From Anabaenopsis elenkinii CCIBt3563 (GTDB lineage: Bacteria; Cyanobacteriota; Cyanobacteriia; Cyanobacteriales; Nostocaceae): a stretch of DNA of 64,000 nt. The stretch spans positions 1,573,217-1,637,216 of the forward strand of contig NZ_CP063311.1 in assembly GCF_015245355.1 (NCBI RefSeq), in the 5' to 3' direction. The notes beneath the pieces are model-generated. The model did no database searches and was not told where the DNA came from. It saw only the letters and a program-made list of their open reading frames with translations. The translations under genes were made by a program, and so were the position numbers. Below are positions 9,288 to 19,120 of the stretch, piece by piece; the first letter of the stretch is position 1, and the number at the start of each line of letters is the position of its first letter.

Positions 9288-9598
9288 ATCAAACCAAAAA
9301 AACCTATGTGCTCAAGCTTTATGTAGCTGGTAACACACCTAACTCTGTTCGAGCCTTAAAAATACTTAAAAATATTTTAGAGCAAGAATTTCAAGGAGTT
9401 TATGCCTTAAAAGTAATTGATGTACTAACTAACCCCCAGCTAGCCGAAGAAGATAAAATCTTAGCCACTCCAACATTATCTAAAATTTTGCCCCCACCCG
9501 TTCGCAAAATCATTGGTGATCTATCCGACAGAGAAAGAGTATTAATTGGATTAGACCTACTTTATGAAGAACTGGGCGAAGAGTATTGGGAAGAATAA
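9284..9598 (+). CDS. kaiB: Circadian clock protein KaiB
   Basis: A 104-residue thioredoxin-like protein beginning [20 protein letters not shown] and containing [21 protein letters not shown], the hallmark KaiB segments. KaiB is a fold-switching protein that binds phosphorylated KaiC, sequesters KaiA and recruits output kinases. Its start lies inside the kaiA stop (4-base ATGA overlap), so translation is probably coupled; kaiC follows after 86 bases. Its length matches the family. It ends with an acidic [11 protein letters not shown] tail, also usual. Confidence 0.97.
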   Translation: MNQTKKTYVLKLYVAGNTPNSVRALKILKNILEQEFQGVYALKVIDVLTNPQLAEEDKILATPTLSKILPPPVRKIIGDLSDRERVLIGLDLLYEELGEEYWEE

Positions 9599-9684
9599 AC
9601 AAATTGTCATCATAAAAATTTGCTCACAAATAACCAATTTTAGTAATATAAAAAACGGGTATAAGACCCATCTCTTAGTAAGCA

Positions 9685-11250
9685 ATGAGCGCAAAAGACC
9701 AAGCAACGCCAAACAACACCCCCTTAGTTGGTGTAGAAAAGATTCGCACGATGATCGAGGGCTTTGACGACATTAGCCACGGAGGTTTACCTATTGGTAG
9801 AACTACTTTAGTTAGTGGTACATCCGGCACCGGTAAAACCTTGTTGTCACTGCAATTTCTCTATAACGGTATTACCCAATTTGATCAAGCCGGTGTATTT
9901 GTCACCTTTGAAGAATCCCCCAGTGACATTATTAAAAATGCAGAAATTTTCGGTTGGAATTTACAACAGCTAATTGAAGAAGGTAAGTTATTTATTCTGG
10001 ATGCTTCACCTGATCCCGAAGGTCAAGATATCGTAGGTAACTTTGACCTTTCGGCTCTGATTGAGCGTTTGCAATATGCAATTCGCAAATACAAAGCCCA
10101 AAGAGTATCAATTGACTCCATCACAGCCGTATTTCAGCAGTATGAAGCCATGGGAGTAGTGCGGCGGGAGATTTTCCGCCTTGTAGCCCGTCTCAAGCAA
10201 CTGCACGTTACAACTATAATTACTACTGAACGTAGCGAGGAATATGGTTCTGTTGCTTCATTTGGAGTAGAAGAATTTGTTTCCGACAATGTAGTAATTG
10301 TCCGTAACGTTTTAGAAGGAGAACGGCGGCGCCGCACAATTGAAATTCTCAAATTGCGTGGTACAACTCACATGAAAGGGGAATATCCTTTTACAATTAC
10401 CAATGCAGGAATTAATATTTTTCCCTTGGGAGCCATGCGCTTAACCCAACGCTCCTCTAATATCAGAGTATCCTCTGGAGTAGAGACCCTAGATAAAATG
10501 TGTGGGGGTGGTTTCTTTAAAGATTCTATTATTTTGGCAACGGGAGCTACCGGGACTGGTAAAACTTTATTGGTCAGTAAATTTTTGCAAGATGGCTGCA
10601 TCAACGGTGAACAGGCAATATTATTTGCTTATGAAGAATCACGGGCCCAACTATCTCGTAATGCTTACTCTTGGGGAATTGATTTTGAAGACTTAGAACG
10701 TCAAGGGTTACTGAAAATAATTTGTACCTATCCTGAATCAACTGGTTTAGAAGACCACTTGCAAATTATTAAATCAGAAATTGCCATGTTTAAGCCATCT
10801 CGCATTGCCATTGACTCCCTGTCAGCATTAGCCAGAGGAGTCAGCAATAATGCATTTCGGCAGTTTGTCATTGGTGTGACTGGTTATGCGAAACAAGAAG
10901 AAATCACTGGTTTTTTTACGAACACAACTGACCAATTTCTGGGATCACATTCGATTACTGACTCCCATATTTCCACAATTACTGACACAATTTTGATGTT
11001 ACAGTACGTGGAAATTCGGGGGGAAATGTCACGGGCAATAAATGTATTTAAAATGCGAGGTTCCTGGCACGATAAAGGTATCCGTGAGTACAACATTACT
11101 GCTGACGGTCCGGAAATTAAAGATTCTTTCCGTAACTACGAACGAATTATTAGTGGTGCGCCTACCCGCGTTAGTATCGATGAAAAGGCGGAACTATCTC
11201 GTATAGTGCAACGTTTTGACAACAAACCGAACTCCGACTCCCCAATTTAG
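9685..11250 (+). CDS. kaiC: Circadian clock ATPase/kinase KaiC
   Basis: A 521-residue double RecA-domain protein, close to the 519 of Synechococcus. CI has Walker A GTSGTGKT at 45-52 and the Glu76/Glu77 pair. CII has GATGTGKT at 287-294 and Glu317/Glu318. The autophosphorylation sites are present as Ser430/Thr431 in ITDSHISTITDT (equivalent to S431/T432 in S. elongatus). The C-terminal tail that KaiA binds (SGAPTRVSIDEKAELSRIV) is also present. It is the core oscillator, forming hexamers in the cytosol. Nothing looks degraded. The 86-base gap after kaiB could allow separate promoter control. Confidence 0.98.
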   Translation: MSAKDQATPNNTPLVGVEKIRTMIEGFDDISHGGLPIGRTTLVSGTSGTGKTLLSLQFLYNGITQFDQAGVFVTFEESPSDIIKNAEIFGWNLQQLIEEGKLFILDASPDPEGQDIVGNFDLSALIERLQYAIRKYKAQRVSIDSITAVFQQYEAMGVVRREIFRLVARLKQLHVTTIITTERSEEYGSVASFGVEEFVSDNVVIVRNVLEGERRRRTIEILKLRGTTHMKGEYPFTITNAGINIFPLGAMRLTQRSSNIRVSSGVETLDKMCGGGFFKDSIILATGATGTGKTLLVSKFLQDGCINGEQAILFAYEESRAQLSRNAYSWGIDFEDLERQGLLKIICTYPESTGLEDHLQIIKSEIAMFKPSRIAIDSLSALARGVSNNAFRQFVIGVTGYAKQEEITGFFTNTTDQFLGSHSITDSHISTITDTILMLQYVEIRGEMSRAINVFKMRGSWHDKGIREYNITADGPEIKDSFRNYERIISGAPTRVSIDEKAELSRIVQRFDNKPNSDSPI

Positions 11251-11349
11251 TGTCGTGGTATATCCATACCTAAATTGAGGATCGTGCTATATTCTGCTGA
11301 TAAGATGGGTTTTCTGCCCCTAATCTTGATTTTCGTGTGAGGGGATGCG

Positions 11350-13245
11350 GTGAAAGGACAATATTTATTTTATAGTTTCTTACCTGGCGTCACAGCAGCA
11401 GTATTAACAACCCAAACTGCTTTGGCGACAACAGTCAACGGTATACCAATTGCTTCTTCCTCTGGGGTCTTGACCTTTCCTGATAGTCAAACCTGGTTGG
11501 GAGCAAATATTAATACCCAAATGCCTGATAGTAAATCTCCCGGAGATTTACTATCAGAATCTCAGTTAACTAGACTAGAATTACACTCTTCAAGTAGTAA
11601 GAATAACCCAGCTATCTCGATCCAACCAACAGCGACTGGTATAGGGAACAAATTCCCTGTACCAAATCTGCTAGGGGTAAGAGGATCAACAACATTATTG
11701 GGGGTACATGGTTGTTCAGCTATTAGTGGTTGTCTACCTCCATCAAGAAGTAGGAACTTGATAGCTGGGAGTTATCCATCTGCTAGCAACACCAACTCAG
11801 GATTGGTAAATACTGCTGGGATCTTAACTTTTCCCTCACCACAAACTGAGTATGTTGCACCTGCAACCACCGGAGAAAATATCACACCAGTGGAAAAGGT
11901 GGAATTTGCCCCTACTAATGGCGTGGAAATTCCTGATTACCTAACTCCTAGTCCCAACCTCCTGCAATTTCCTACTAAACCAGAGGAAGTAAGATTGGAA
12001 ACTAATCAGCCGATTAGTTTGGCACAGGCCTTAGAACTAGCAAGGCGCAACAATCGAGATTTACAGGTGTCTATATTGGAGCTAGAACGAGCCCAAGCCG
12101 CCCTACGCCAGGAGCAAGCTGCTTTGTTACCTAATCTGGGTCTTACTGCTGATGTCAGTCGCGGCCGGTCTGCTGGAGACCAGCTAGGGTTTAAAAGAGG
12201 ACAACGACCAGAACCCGAAGCTAATACGAATTTCACAGGCGAAGCTCAACTGAGCTATGACCTATTTACCTCCGGAAGAAGGCAAGCTACCATTAAACAG
12301 GCTGAGGAACAGGTAAGGTTAAGTGAGTTGGCCGTAGAGCGCCAATCGGAAGAAATTCGCTTGAACGTGGCTACGGAATACTACAATTTGCAACAGGCAG
12401 ATGAACGAGTACGCATTGCCCAATCTGCGGTAGAAAATTCCCAAGCTAGTTTACGAGATGCACAAGCTTTAGAAAGGGCTGGGGTGGGTACGCGATTTGA
12501 TGTTTTGCAATCCCAAGTTAATTTGGCTAATTCCCAGCAAGAACTGACTAATGCTCGCTCCCAGCAGGAAATCGCCCGTCGCATTCTGGCGACTCGCCTA
12601 AGTGTGCCACAATCGATAAATCTGACTGCAGCCGATCCGGTGCAATTAGCTGGTCTGTGGAACAAAGACTTAGAAACTAGTATTATTTTAGCATTTCAAA
12701 ATCGTCCAGAATTGCAACAGCAATTGGCACAACGTAATATCAGTGAACAACAGCGACGGGGAGCACTTGCAGCCCTCGGTCCGCAAGTTAGCTTCATTGC
12801 TAGTTATAACCTGCTAGATCAATTTGATGATGGTGTGAGCGTTACCGATGGTTACTCTGTGGGAGTCAGGGCGAGCTTAAATTTGTACGATGGTGGAGCC
12901 GCCAGAGCTAGGGCTGCTCAGGCCCAAACTAATGTAGCGATCGCGGAAACTCTATTTAGTGAACAGCGCAACCAAATCCGCTTTCAGGTAGAACAAGCTT
13001 TTTCTACCCAGCGAGCTAGTTTGGAAAATGTCCAGACTGCTAATGCTGCTTTAGAACAGGCTAGAGAGGCTCTGCGTTTGGCTCGGTTGAGATTCCAAGC
13101 CGGTGTAGGTACTCAAACTGATGTGATTAACTCCGAAAACGACTTAACAAGAGCTGAAGGTAATCGGATTACAGCTATTTTAGATTACAATCGCGCTTTG
13201 GCTCAGTTACAACGAGCCGTCACCACCAGGGCCTTAGCTGAGTAA
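11350..13245 (+). CDS. hgdD: TolC-family outer membrane efflux protein (HgdD-like)
   Basis: A 631-residue protein with a GTG start and an N-terminal signal-like segment (YLFYSFLPGVTAAVLTTQTALA). A low-complexity region of about 200 residues follows, containing two related LTFP..QT motifs. The C-terminal 400 residues hold two OEP repeats with long helices (LAQALELARRNNRDL; ALRLARLRFQAGVGTQTDV). In Anabaena PCC 7120 the gene directly after kaiC (alr2887) encodes HgdD, the TolC that exports heterocyst glycolipids and other substrates. The same position and architecture support orthology. It starts 99 bases after kaiC and may be partly cotranscribed. Confidence 0.85.
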   Translation: MKGQYLFYSFLPGVTAAVLTTQTALATTVNGIPIASSSGVLTFPDSQTWLGANINTQMPDSKSPGDLLSESQLTRLELHSSSSKNNPAISIQPTATGIGNKFPVPNLLGVRGSTTLLGVHGCSAISGCLPPSRSRNLIAGSYPSASNTNSGLVNTAGILTFPSPQTEYVAPATTGENITPVEKVEFAPTNGVEIPDYLTPSPNLLQFPTKPEEVRLETNQPISLAQALELARRNNRDLQVSILELERAQAALRQEQAALLPNLGLTADVSRGRSAGDQLGFKRGQRPEPEANTNFTGEAQLSYDLFTSGRRQATIKQAEEQVRLSELAVERQSEEIRLNVATEYYNLQQADERVRIAQSAVENSQASLRDAQALERAGVGTRFDVLQSQVNLANSQQELTNARSQQEIARRILATRLSVPQSINLTAADPVQLAGLWNKDLETSIILAFQNRPELQQQLAQRNISEQQRRGALAALGPQVSFIASYNLLDQFDDGVSVTDGYSVGVRASLNLYDGGAARARAAQAQTNVAIAETLFSEQRNQIRFQVEQAFSTQRASLENVQTANAALEQAREALRLARLRFQAGVGTQTDVINSENDLTRAEGNRITAILDYNRALAQLQRAVTTRALAE

Positions 13246-13278
13246 ATTCAACAAAAAACTTGTGGTATCTTGCTGACA

Positions 13279-13303
13279 AGCCCCCCGAATCAATCTGGGG
13301 GCT
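13279..13303 (+). terminator. Probable rho-independent terminator of hgdD
   Basis: AGCCCCC (13279-13285) pairs with GGGGGCT (13297-13303) around an 11-base loop, 34 bases after the hgdD stop. It is followed by GTTCTT, only a modest T-run. Confidence 0.6.
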
Positions 13304-13418
13304 GTTCTTCCCCTATCATTGACCCGCAATAGTACCAAACTCCTAAGTGGCCATGGTGACAACATGAAAAGGGAAATCAGTTACAGTAAAGATAAATAAA
13401 CAAAGCCCTTTAAAATAA

Positions 13419-14099
13419 ATGGTTGCTATACCCTTAGAGGAAATCTCTACTCAACTAGAAAGTCCCAATTTACGCGATCGCATGGTAGCCCTAGCTAGCT
13501 TGCGTCATATATCAGCGGAAGACGCAGTACCCTTAATTAAAAAGGTATTGAATGACGAATCACTGCAACTGCGCTCTATGGCAATATTTGCCCTGGGAGT
13601 GAAACCCACAGATGAATGTTATGAAATTTTAGTAAAAATTCTGGAAAATGACCCAGATTATGGTATACGTGCCGATGCAGCTGGAGCTTTAGGATATTTG
13701 GGTGATGCTAGAGCCTTTGAGGTGCTGGTGAGGACTTTTTATGAAGATACTGATTGGCTAGTGCGCTTTAGTGCTGCTGTGTCCTTGGGAAATATCAAAG
13801 ATCCGCGGGCCCATGATGTTTTAATTGAGGCATTGAATAGCAGTGAAACAGTATTACAAGAAGCCGCAATTTCCGCACTAGGGGAAATACAAGATATTGA
13901 TTCTGTAGATAGTATTCTGCGCTTTGCTCAGTCAGATGATTGGTTAGTGCGCCAACGTCTGGCGGAAGCCTTAGGAAATCTTCCTACTACTAAGAGTATT
14001 TCTGCTCTAAAATACTTAGAAAAAGATCGGCATCCCAACGTTGCACAAGCGTCGAGGATTTCCCTGGGAAAGCTGGAAAAACAAACCTTAAAAGCTTAA
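13419..14099 (+). CDS. HEAT-repeat (PBS lyase-like) protein, NblB-like
   Basis: A 226-residue protein made of about six HEAT-like repeats of roughly 31 residues, e.g. [58 protein letters not shown] and [19 protein letters not shown]. Proteins of this size and pattern in cyanobacteria belong to the CpcE/NblB group, acting on phycobilisome bilins or on phycobilisome degradation. The next gene encodes a bilin lyase, which supports a phycobiliprotein role, though NblB versus a more general HEAT scaffold cannot be decided here. No catalytic residues are visible, as expected for such repeats. Confidence 0.75.
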   Translation: MVAIPLEEISTQLESPNLRDRMVALASLRHISAEDAVPLIKKVLNDESLQLRSMAIFALGVKPTDECYEILVKILENDPDYGIRADAAGALGYLGDARAFEVLVRTFYEDTDWLVRFSAAVSLGNIKDPRAHDVLIEALNSSETVLQEAAISALGEIQDIDSVDSILRFAQSDDWLVRQRLAEALGNLPTTKSISALKYLEKDRHPNVAQASRISLGKLEKQTLKA

Positions 14100-14146
14100 T
14101 CTCAACCCAGGGATGTTCATCCTTTTGTTACAGGGTAATTTCATTT

Positions 14147-14707
14147 ATGAATATTGAAGAATTTTTTGAGTTGAGTGCTGGTAAATGGTTTTCTCACCGT
14201 ACTAGTCACCATTTAGCCTTTAAACAATCTGAAGATGGTAAATCAGACATCTTAATAGAGAGTCTAGCCGCCAATCATCCAGAGGTGATCAAACTGTGTG
14301 AACAATACGAAATTGCTCCTAGTAAAGCCTCCTGTGGTGCTAGAGTTACCTGGAATGGTACCATGGAATGGGACGAAGAAAAACACATCGGCTCTACTGT
14401 CTTAGTTACCGTCCCGGATGAGAATAATCCCCATGAAGGTAAACTACTACGGGAAATGGGTTATGCCGAGAAAGCCCCCGTCGCTGGAACCTATAAAATG
14501 GGTAGCGATGGGGCTTTAACTCTGTTGACAGAGTATGAAACCATGTCTAGTGAAGAACGTTTATGGTTCGCTAGTCCGAATTTACGGATGCGGGTGAGTG
14601 TCCTCAAGCGTTTTGGTGGCTTTAGTATGGCTTCCTTTACTTCGGAAATCCGTATGGGTGGATCACCTACCAAAGCATCAGAAACAGCCAATTCCGCATC
14701 TAGTTAG
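14147..14707 (+). CDS. cpcS: CpcS/CpeS-type phycobiliprotein bilin lyase
   Basis: A 186-residue lipocalin-fold lyase. Segments [49 protein letters not shown] and [14 protein letters not shown] are typical of the CpcS/CpeS family. These enzymes attach phycocyanobilin to Cys84-type sites of phycocyanin, allophycocyanin and related subunits. Length is normal for the family. It starts 47 bases after the HEAT-repeat gene on the same strand, so the pair likely forms a unit for phycobiliprotein chromophorylation or turnover. Which of the several CpcS/CpeS paralogues of Nostocales this is cannot be settled without alignment. Confidence 0.88.
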   Translation: MNIEEFFELSAGKWFSHRTSHHLAFKQSEDGKSDILIESLAANHPEVIKLCEQYEIAPSKASCGARVTWNGTMEWDEEKHIGSTVLVTVPDENNPHEGKLLREMGYAEKAPVAGTYKMGSDGALTLLTEYETMSSEERLWFASPNLRMRVSVLKRFGGFSMASFTSEIRMGGSPTKASETANSASS

Positions 14708-14879
14708 TTCTGTTACTCGTTTCTCCTTCGAGGTTATACTTTACCTACATCTTTCTTAACATTCTTGAAAAGCTTATAAAATAAGGATTTCGAGATGTGA
14801 AAAATGCACCCCTCTTGACAAAAAGTAATAGATAGCCTCGAAGGACATGGTTTAGCGGTGAGGTCTTTTGAGGAGGATG

Positions 14880-16352
14880 TCACATTTGTAACAAGTTGGA
14901 CAGCATCTGGGGTAGTGGTAGGACAATAATTACTAACAATCCCATTGCCATTAACCCCAAAATGTCACGTTTATTATCCAGTTCCGTCACATCATTCAAA
15001 GCCGGTTCATCAATCAAAGGTATAAATAATAAAATAATTGCCCACAGCAAAAATCCTGACTGCACTAAAGACAGTAGTAATAGTAATAAACGGGAAATTT
15101 GACCGATGACCATGGCGCTTCTTTGTCCAAACATCGCATGAACAATGTGACCCCCATCTAATTGTCCCACAGGCATCAAATTCAAGGCTGTAACGATTAG
15201 ACCGAGAAAACCGGCTACGGCCACGGGATGAAGGTTAATTGCTGATGTTGAGGTTAACTGGTTCCCTAATGCTAATTTAGAGAGTAATGCTAATAAGATT
15301 GAGGATTTGGGGTTGAGTGCTTCCGGGTTGAAAAGTCCTGCTTGGTCGGTGAGAGGAACCAATTCCGAATTAATCAACCCCCAGAATAGTATAGGTAGAG
15401 TGATGAGAAAACCTGCCAATGGCCCAGCAATGCTGACATCAAATAAAGCTTTGCGGTGAGGAACAGGACTGCGCATTTGAATAAATGCGCCAAAAGTGCC
15501 TAAAAATAAGGGCAGAGGAATAAAATAAGGCAGGGTTGCCCGAATTCGGTAGTATCGCGCCGTGAAATAATGACCCAGTTCGTGAACGCCCAAAATAGTC
15601 ATCAGACCTAAAGAGTAGGGTAATCCTTGCCAGAATATCCTGGGGTCAGATACTAGTTGTTGTGGGTCAGCCCCGGCAATGCTAGACCCTACTAAAGTAG
15701 TAGTAATTAAAGTGGCTACTAGCAAAAATAAAGCGAATCCTGGGCGTGTGATCTTCTGCGGCTGACTAGGATTTCTCGCTGCTTGAGTGTTAGGTACAAG
15801 CACAAAGAAAGGTTTACCGTTGAAACCTTCTTGAAAAATCAGTAGAAAGCGATCGCCAAATTCCGCTTCTATATTAGCCTTAATCTGCTGATAAGCTCGA
15901 GTAGGTGTGGTTCTGATCTGACCCCGACAGATAATAGCCTGGGGTCTGTATTCAATGTTGTGGATGTAGTATACAGACCAGGGAAAACAATTTCTCAGTT
16001 GAATTTCTTCGGTTGGTTCAATGGGTCGCACTGGTAATGGTTCTACGGTAGGATGGATGGCCGATTGTGATCTAATATCTTGAGGTTGAGTGGGTGTATT
16101 TTTGGTTTTTCTTCGGCCCTGTTCCAACAACACCCAGTATAACAGAACGCAGATAATTGATGGCCAAATAATCAGTGGTGATGGCGGCGGTTGTTGTTTT
16201 CCATAAATCACAGTCCATCCGCTCAATATCAAAGCTGGAGTCATTAACACCAGCCACAGCAACCAGACTGGTGTCTGGGTGATATGAGCGACGCTGCGCT
16301 GCACTATCAGATAAGTAACTATTCCCAGTAGGAGAAGGAACCAAAATGTCAT
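14880..16352 (-). CDS. Site-2-type (M50) intramembrane metalloprotease, EGY-like
   Basis: A 490-residue membrane protein. Two N-terminal helices (1-60) precede a soluble region of about 120 residues, then about six further helices. The zinc motif HELGH is at 257-261 and the second metal-binding motif LMPVGQLDGGH lies about 130 residues downstream, both intact. This arrangement matches cyanobacterial and plastid EGY-type S2P homologues, which cut membrane substrates; the plant enzyme EGY1 is needed for chloroplast development. The substrate here is unknown. It is convergent with the cpcS gene and separated from it by about 170 bases with no clear terminator. Confidence 0.88.
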   Translation of the reverse strand: MTFWFLLLLGIVTYLIVQRSVAHITQTPVWLLWLVLMTPALILSGWTVIYGKQQPPPSPLIIWPSIICVLLYWVLLEQGRRKTKNTPTQPQDIRSQSAIHPTVEPLPVRPIEPTEEIQLRNCFPWSVYYIHNIEYRPQAIICRGQIRTTPTRAYQQIKANIEAEFGDRFLLIFQEGFNGKPFFVLVPNTQAARNPSQPQKITRPGFALFLLVATLITTTLVGSSIAGADPQQLVSDPRIFWQGLPYSLGLMTILGVHELGHYFTARYYRIRATLPYFIPLPLFLGTFGAFIQMRSPVPHRKALFDVSIAGPLAGFLITLPILFWGLINSELVPLTDQAGLFNPEALNPKSSILLALLSKLALGNQLTSTSAINLHPVAVAGFLGLIVTALNLMPVGQLDGGHIVHAMFGQRSAMVIGQISRLLLLLLSLVQSGFLLWAIILLFIPLIDEPALNDVTELDNKRDILGLMAMGLLVIIVLPLPQMLSNLLQM

Positions 16353-16519
16353 GTGATCTTCAGTAATTTGGCAAAAATGTCCCGGTCACCGGTGGTCACC
16401 ATAGCCTTCTCCTGGGGAGACCCTGCTTAGTAAACACACCCGCGGACTTTGAACCCAAGTCGATAACAGTTAACAGAAGTTCATTATTAATTTAACGCTA
16501 ACACGAAAGTCCCTACCTT

Positions 16520-16805
16520 CAGCGAAGCGGCGCATCTTGAGATTGTATATATTGCTTGATTTTCTCAATTTGAAGCAACAAGTAGAAGCAACATAATATC
16601 AACTCGACCAAAAAACAGGTTTTCTATAAAAAGTAGATAGATATTCTGAAAATTCTTTTTGGATAATCCTACTGGATGCTGATTTCAAGCTGCCTACAAA
16701 AGAAGATAAATTGTTATCTGAATGAAAATCAACTACCAGATGAACATGGTCTACTTCTGGTGAAAATTCAATTAGTCTGCACTTGCTAGTAAACATATAA
16801 TACAA
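16520..16805 (-). pseudogene. tnpA: Broken IS200/IS605 TnpA (Y1 transposase) remnant
   Basis: The minus strand encodes the middle of a TnpA: LIEFSPEVDHVHLVVDFH contains the HUH metal-binding motif (HVH), followed by a KSASSRIIQKEFSEYL helix and KPVFWSS. The N-terminal part is missing and a TGA stop interrupts the frame at 16599. Beyond the stop, other frames still read YYVAST and then IEKIKQYIQSQDAP-like sequence, so small deletions have shifted the frame. It lies divergent from tnpB as in IS605 elements. The element therefore cannot transpose itself without TnpA supplied in trans. Confidence 0.8.
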
Positions 16806-16839
16806 TATATCAAAATACCTTCAGGAGGAAAATAAATCA

Positions 16840-18192
16840 GTGGCGACGAGGCGGATGACTTTCAGGCTATACCCAAATAAGCAGATAGAACAGTATTTGA
16901 GGTATCACCGAAAGCTTCACAAAGACCTTTTTAACGCTGCTGTATACAACAGATTTAATCAATATCAAAGATTCAACCATAACGTTGATTATTTTGAGCA
17001 ACAAAATTGTTTACCTGCGTTCAAAGAAGTGTGGACAGAGTATAAAGAAATCAACTCTCAAGCTCTGCAAGCCACATTAAAACGGGTAGATTATGCTTTT
17101 GAACGTTGGTTCAAAGGTTTAGGTAATCGTCCTAAATTCAAATCAATTTTACATTATTCAGGTTGGACATATCCCGCTAAATCTGGGTATTCAGTAGAAT
17201 CCCACGGCGAAAATGGGTATTTGAATCTGTCTAAAATCGGACGTATTCAGATGCGGGGTAAAGCTAAGTATTGGGGAACTCCCACTACTTGTACTATCGT
17301 TTATCGTTATGGTAAATGCTACGCATCGATCACTGTAGATGTTTTAAACCAAGTTCTCAAGCCAGAAATTTTACCAACTGGTGCTGTTGGTATAGATATA
17401 GGTTGTAATGCAGCATTGTCAATTACTGATGGTCAGAATCATCAGCAGATTGAGGCTCCTAAGTTTTTGAGAACCGCTGAACATCAAATCAAGAAAGCAT
17501 CCCAGAATAAAAGACGAAAACGCGCACCAAATAGAACCAAAAAAATTAAGGCTTCTAGGAGATGGAAAAAAGCTCAATCAAAGGTTAGTAAACTAATTCG
17601 TCAAGTTGCTAACCAGCGTCAAAATTGGGTACATCAAGTTGCAACAGACATTGTACGCGGTAATAGCTTCGTTGCAACTGAGAAACTAGAAGTCAAGAAC
17701 ATGACCAGTAAAGCTAAAAAAGGCAAGGGTAAGAAACAAAAAGCAGGTTTGAATAAATCAATACTAGATGTTGGTTTTGGAATGCTTCGCAGTACCATCA
17801 AGTACAAAGTTGAGCAGATCGGTGGTGTGTTTGTAGAAGTTCCCACCAAGAAAGTAAAGCCTAGCCAAACCTGTCCTAAATGCGGTCATCAACACAGGAA
17901 AACACTTGATATGAGAGTGCATAATTGTGTTGTTTGTGGTTATATACAAGACAGAGACATTGCTGCTGCACAAGTAATGCTTTACTGGGCAAAAGGAATT
18001 CTACCGGAGTCAGGAACTGGCTTCGTAGTCGCACAGTCGTCTAGCTCTACCACATCTACCAGTAAGCATAAGCTTGCTGGAGCGATGCGGCAACTAGGAG
18101 CAAAGAAGCGACAAAAATCTACAGAAAGTTTTGCTAAAAACGAACTGAGGGAGGTAGAAACCCACAGTTCAGGCCAAGCCAACTGTGGGTAG
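16840..18192 (+). CDS. tnpB: IS200/IS605-family TnpB (RNA-guided nuclease)
   Basis: A 450-residue TnpB with a GTG start preceded by AGGAGG at a good spacing. The RuvC residues are all present: Asp186 in GIDIG, Glu281 in ATEKLE and the Asp of the DRD motif at 371-373. The zinc ribbon CPKC...CVVC lies between about 347 and 366. TnpB proteins are guided by an RNA made from the 3' end of their own element and cut DNA beside a short target motif, helping the element to persist. The C-terminal 60 residues are basic, Ser/Thr-rich and overlap the probable guide-RNA scaffold. The partner tnpA is broken. Confidence 0.93.
   Translation: MATRRMTFRLYPNKQIEQYLRYHRKLHKDLFNAAVYNRFNQYQRFNHNVDYFEQQNCLPAFKEVWTEYKEINSQALQATLKRVDYAFERWFKGLGNRPKFKSILHYSGWTYPAKSGYSVESHGENGYLNLSKIGRIQMRGKAKYWGTPTTCTIVYRYGKCYASITVDVLNQVLKPEILPTGAVGIDIGCNAALSITDGQNHQQIEAPKFLRTAEHQIKKASQNKRRKRAPNRTKKIKASRRWKKAQSKVSKLIRQVANQRQNWVHQVATDIVRGNSFVATEKLEVKNMTSKAKKGKGKKQKAGLNKSILDVGFGMLRSTIKYKVEQIGGVFVEVPTKKVKPSQTCPKCGHQHRKTLDMRVHNCVVCGYIQDRDIAAAQVMLYWAKGILPESGTGFVVAQSSSSTTSTSKHKLAGAMRQLGAKKRQKSTESFAKNELREVETHSSGQANCG
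18160..18190 (+). ncRNA. Right-end hairpin of the tnpB element, probable end of the omega-RNA scaffold
   Basis: ACCCACAGTT (18160-18169) and AACTGTGGGT (18181-18190) form a perfect 10-bp stem with an 11-base loop at the tnpB stop codon, followed by AGTTCAT. In IS605 elements such right-end hairpins close the guide-RNA scaffold, and the guide is the flanking DNA just beyond. The exact end of the scaffold is inferred, not shown. Confidence 0.55.
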
Positions 18193-19120
18193 TTCATAAA
18201 GAATAGGAGTTACGCATTGACAGAATAACAAAATAGTGAATTGATAAATATAGGTCGTCTACTTGCTAGGTATCAGACAATTAGAAAAATCACGAAACCA
18301 TCCACAGCGCAATGCAATCTAGACCTATACACCTTATTTTTACTGTCAGAGCCAAAGTTTGGGGGGTGCAGTAGGTTAGCAGAGATATTAGGAGACGTTT
18401 CACATGATAGTGTGAATCGCTTTTTATTGAGAGAGCGATATGAACCGAAAGATTTATTCAACATTATAGAAAAAGTTATTAACTTGGTAGGAGGAATACT
18501 AAGTGTAGATGATACAGTGATATTCATGGTAATTCAGTGCCAATAAATTACAGAATATATGATAAAAAGGAGGGAAAAACAAAAAACGATTATTTTAGAG
18601 AAATGGTAAGTGAAATAATAAGCTGGGGAGTCAAACCCAGAATTGTAACAGGTGATAGTTGGTATTCAGGAGTAGAAAATTTGAAATTCCTAAAAAACCA
18701 GAAATTGGGTTTTCTCTTCGGAATTGAAAAAAATAGAACTGTTTCAAATGAGCCACACAAGTATTGTCAAGTAAGCACTCTGGCTATTCCCGAAGAAGGA
18801 TTAAGGACTCATCTGAAAGAATTTGGATTTATAAAGTTGTTTAGGAAAGACTTTAAAAAAGAAGACTCTAGACACTATATTTTGTATCTTCCAGATGAGG
18901 AAAGAATCGAGGATATAACTAGAAATGAATTTATGACAATTCATGATACTCATTGGGGAATTGAAACCTTTCATCGAGCCATAAAACAAGTATGTGGAAT
19001 TTGTCGGTTCATGGTTAGGGATACTCATGCAATTAAGACTCACATCTTTTGTTCACTTCAAGCTTTTGTTAAGTTGGAGTTTATGCGCTCTGAAAAAATA
19101 ATTAGCAATTGGTATGAAAT

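Noticed and set aside
16840-18192. TnpB as a Cas12 effector of a CRISPR system
   Set aside because: Size, zinc ribbon position and right-end hairpin fit IS605 TnpB, and no CRISPR array or cas gene is present in the window.
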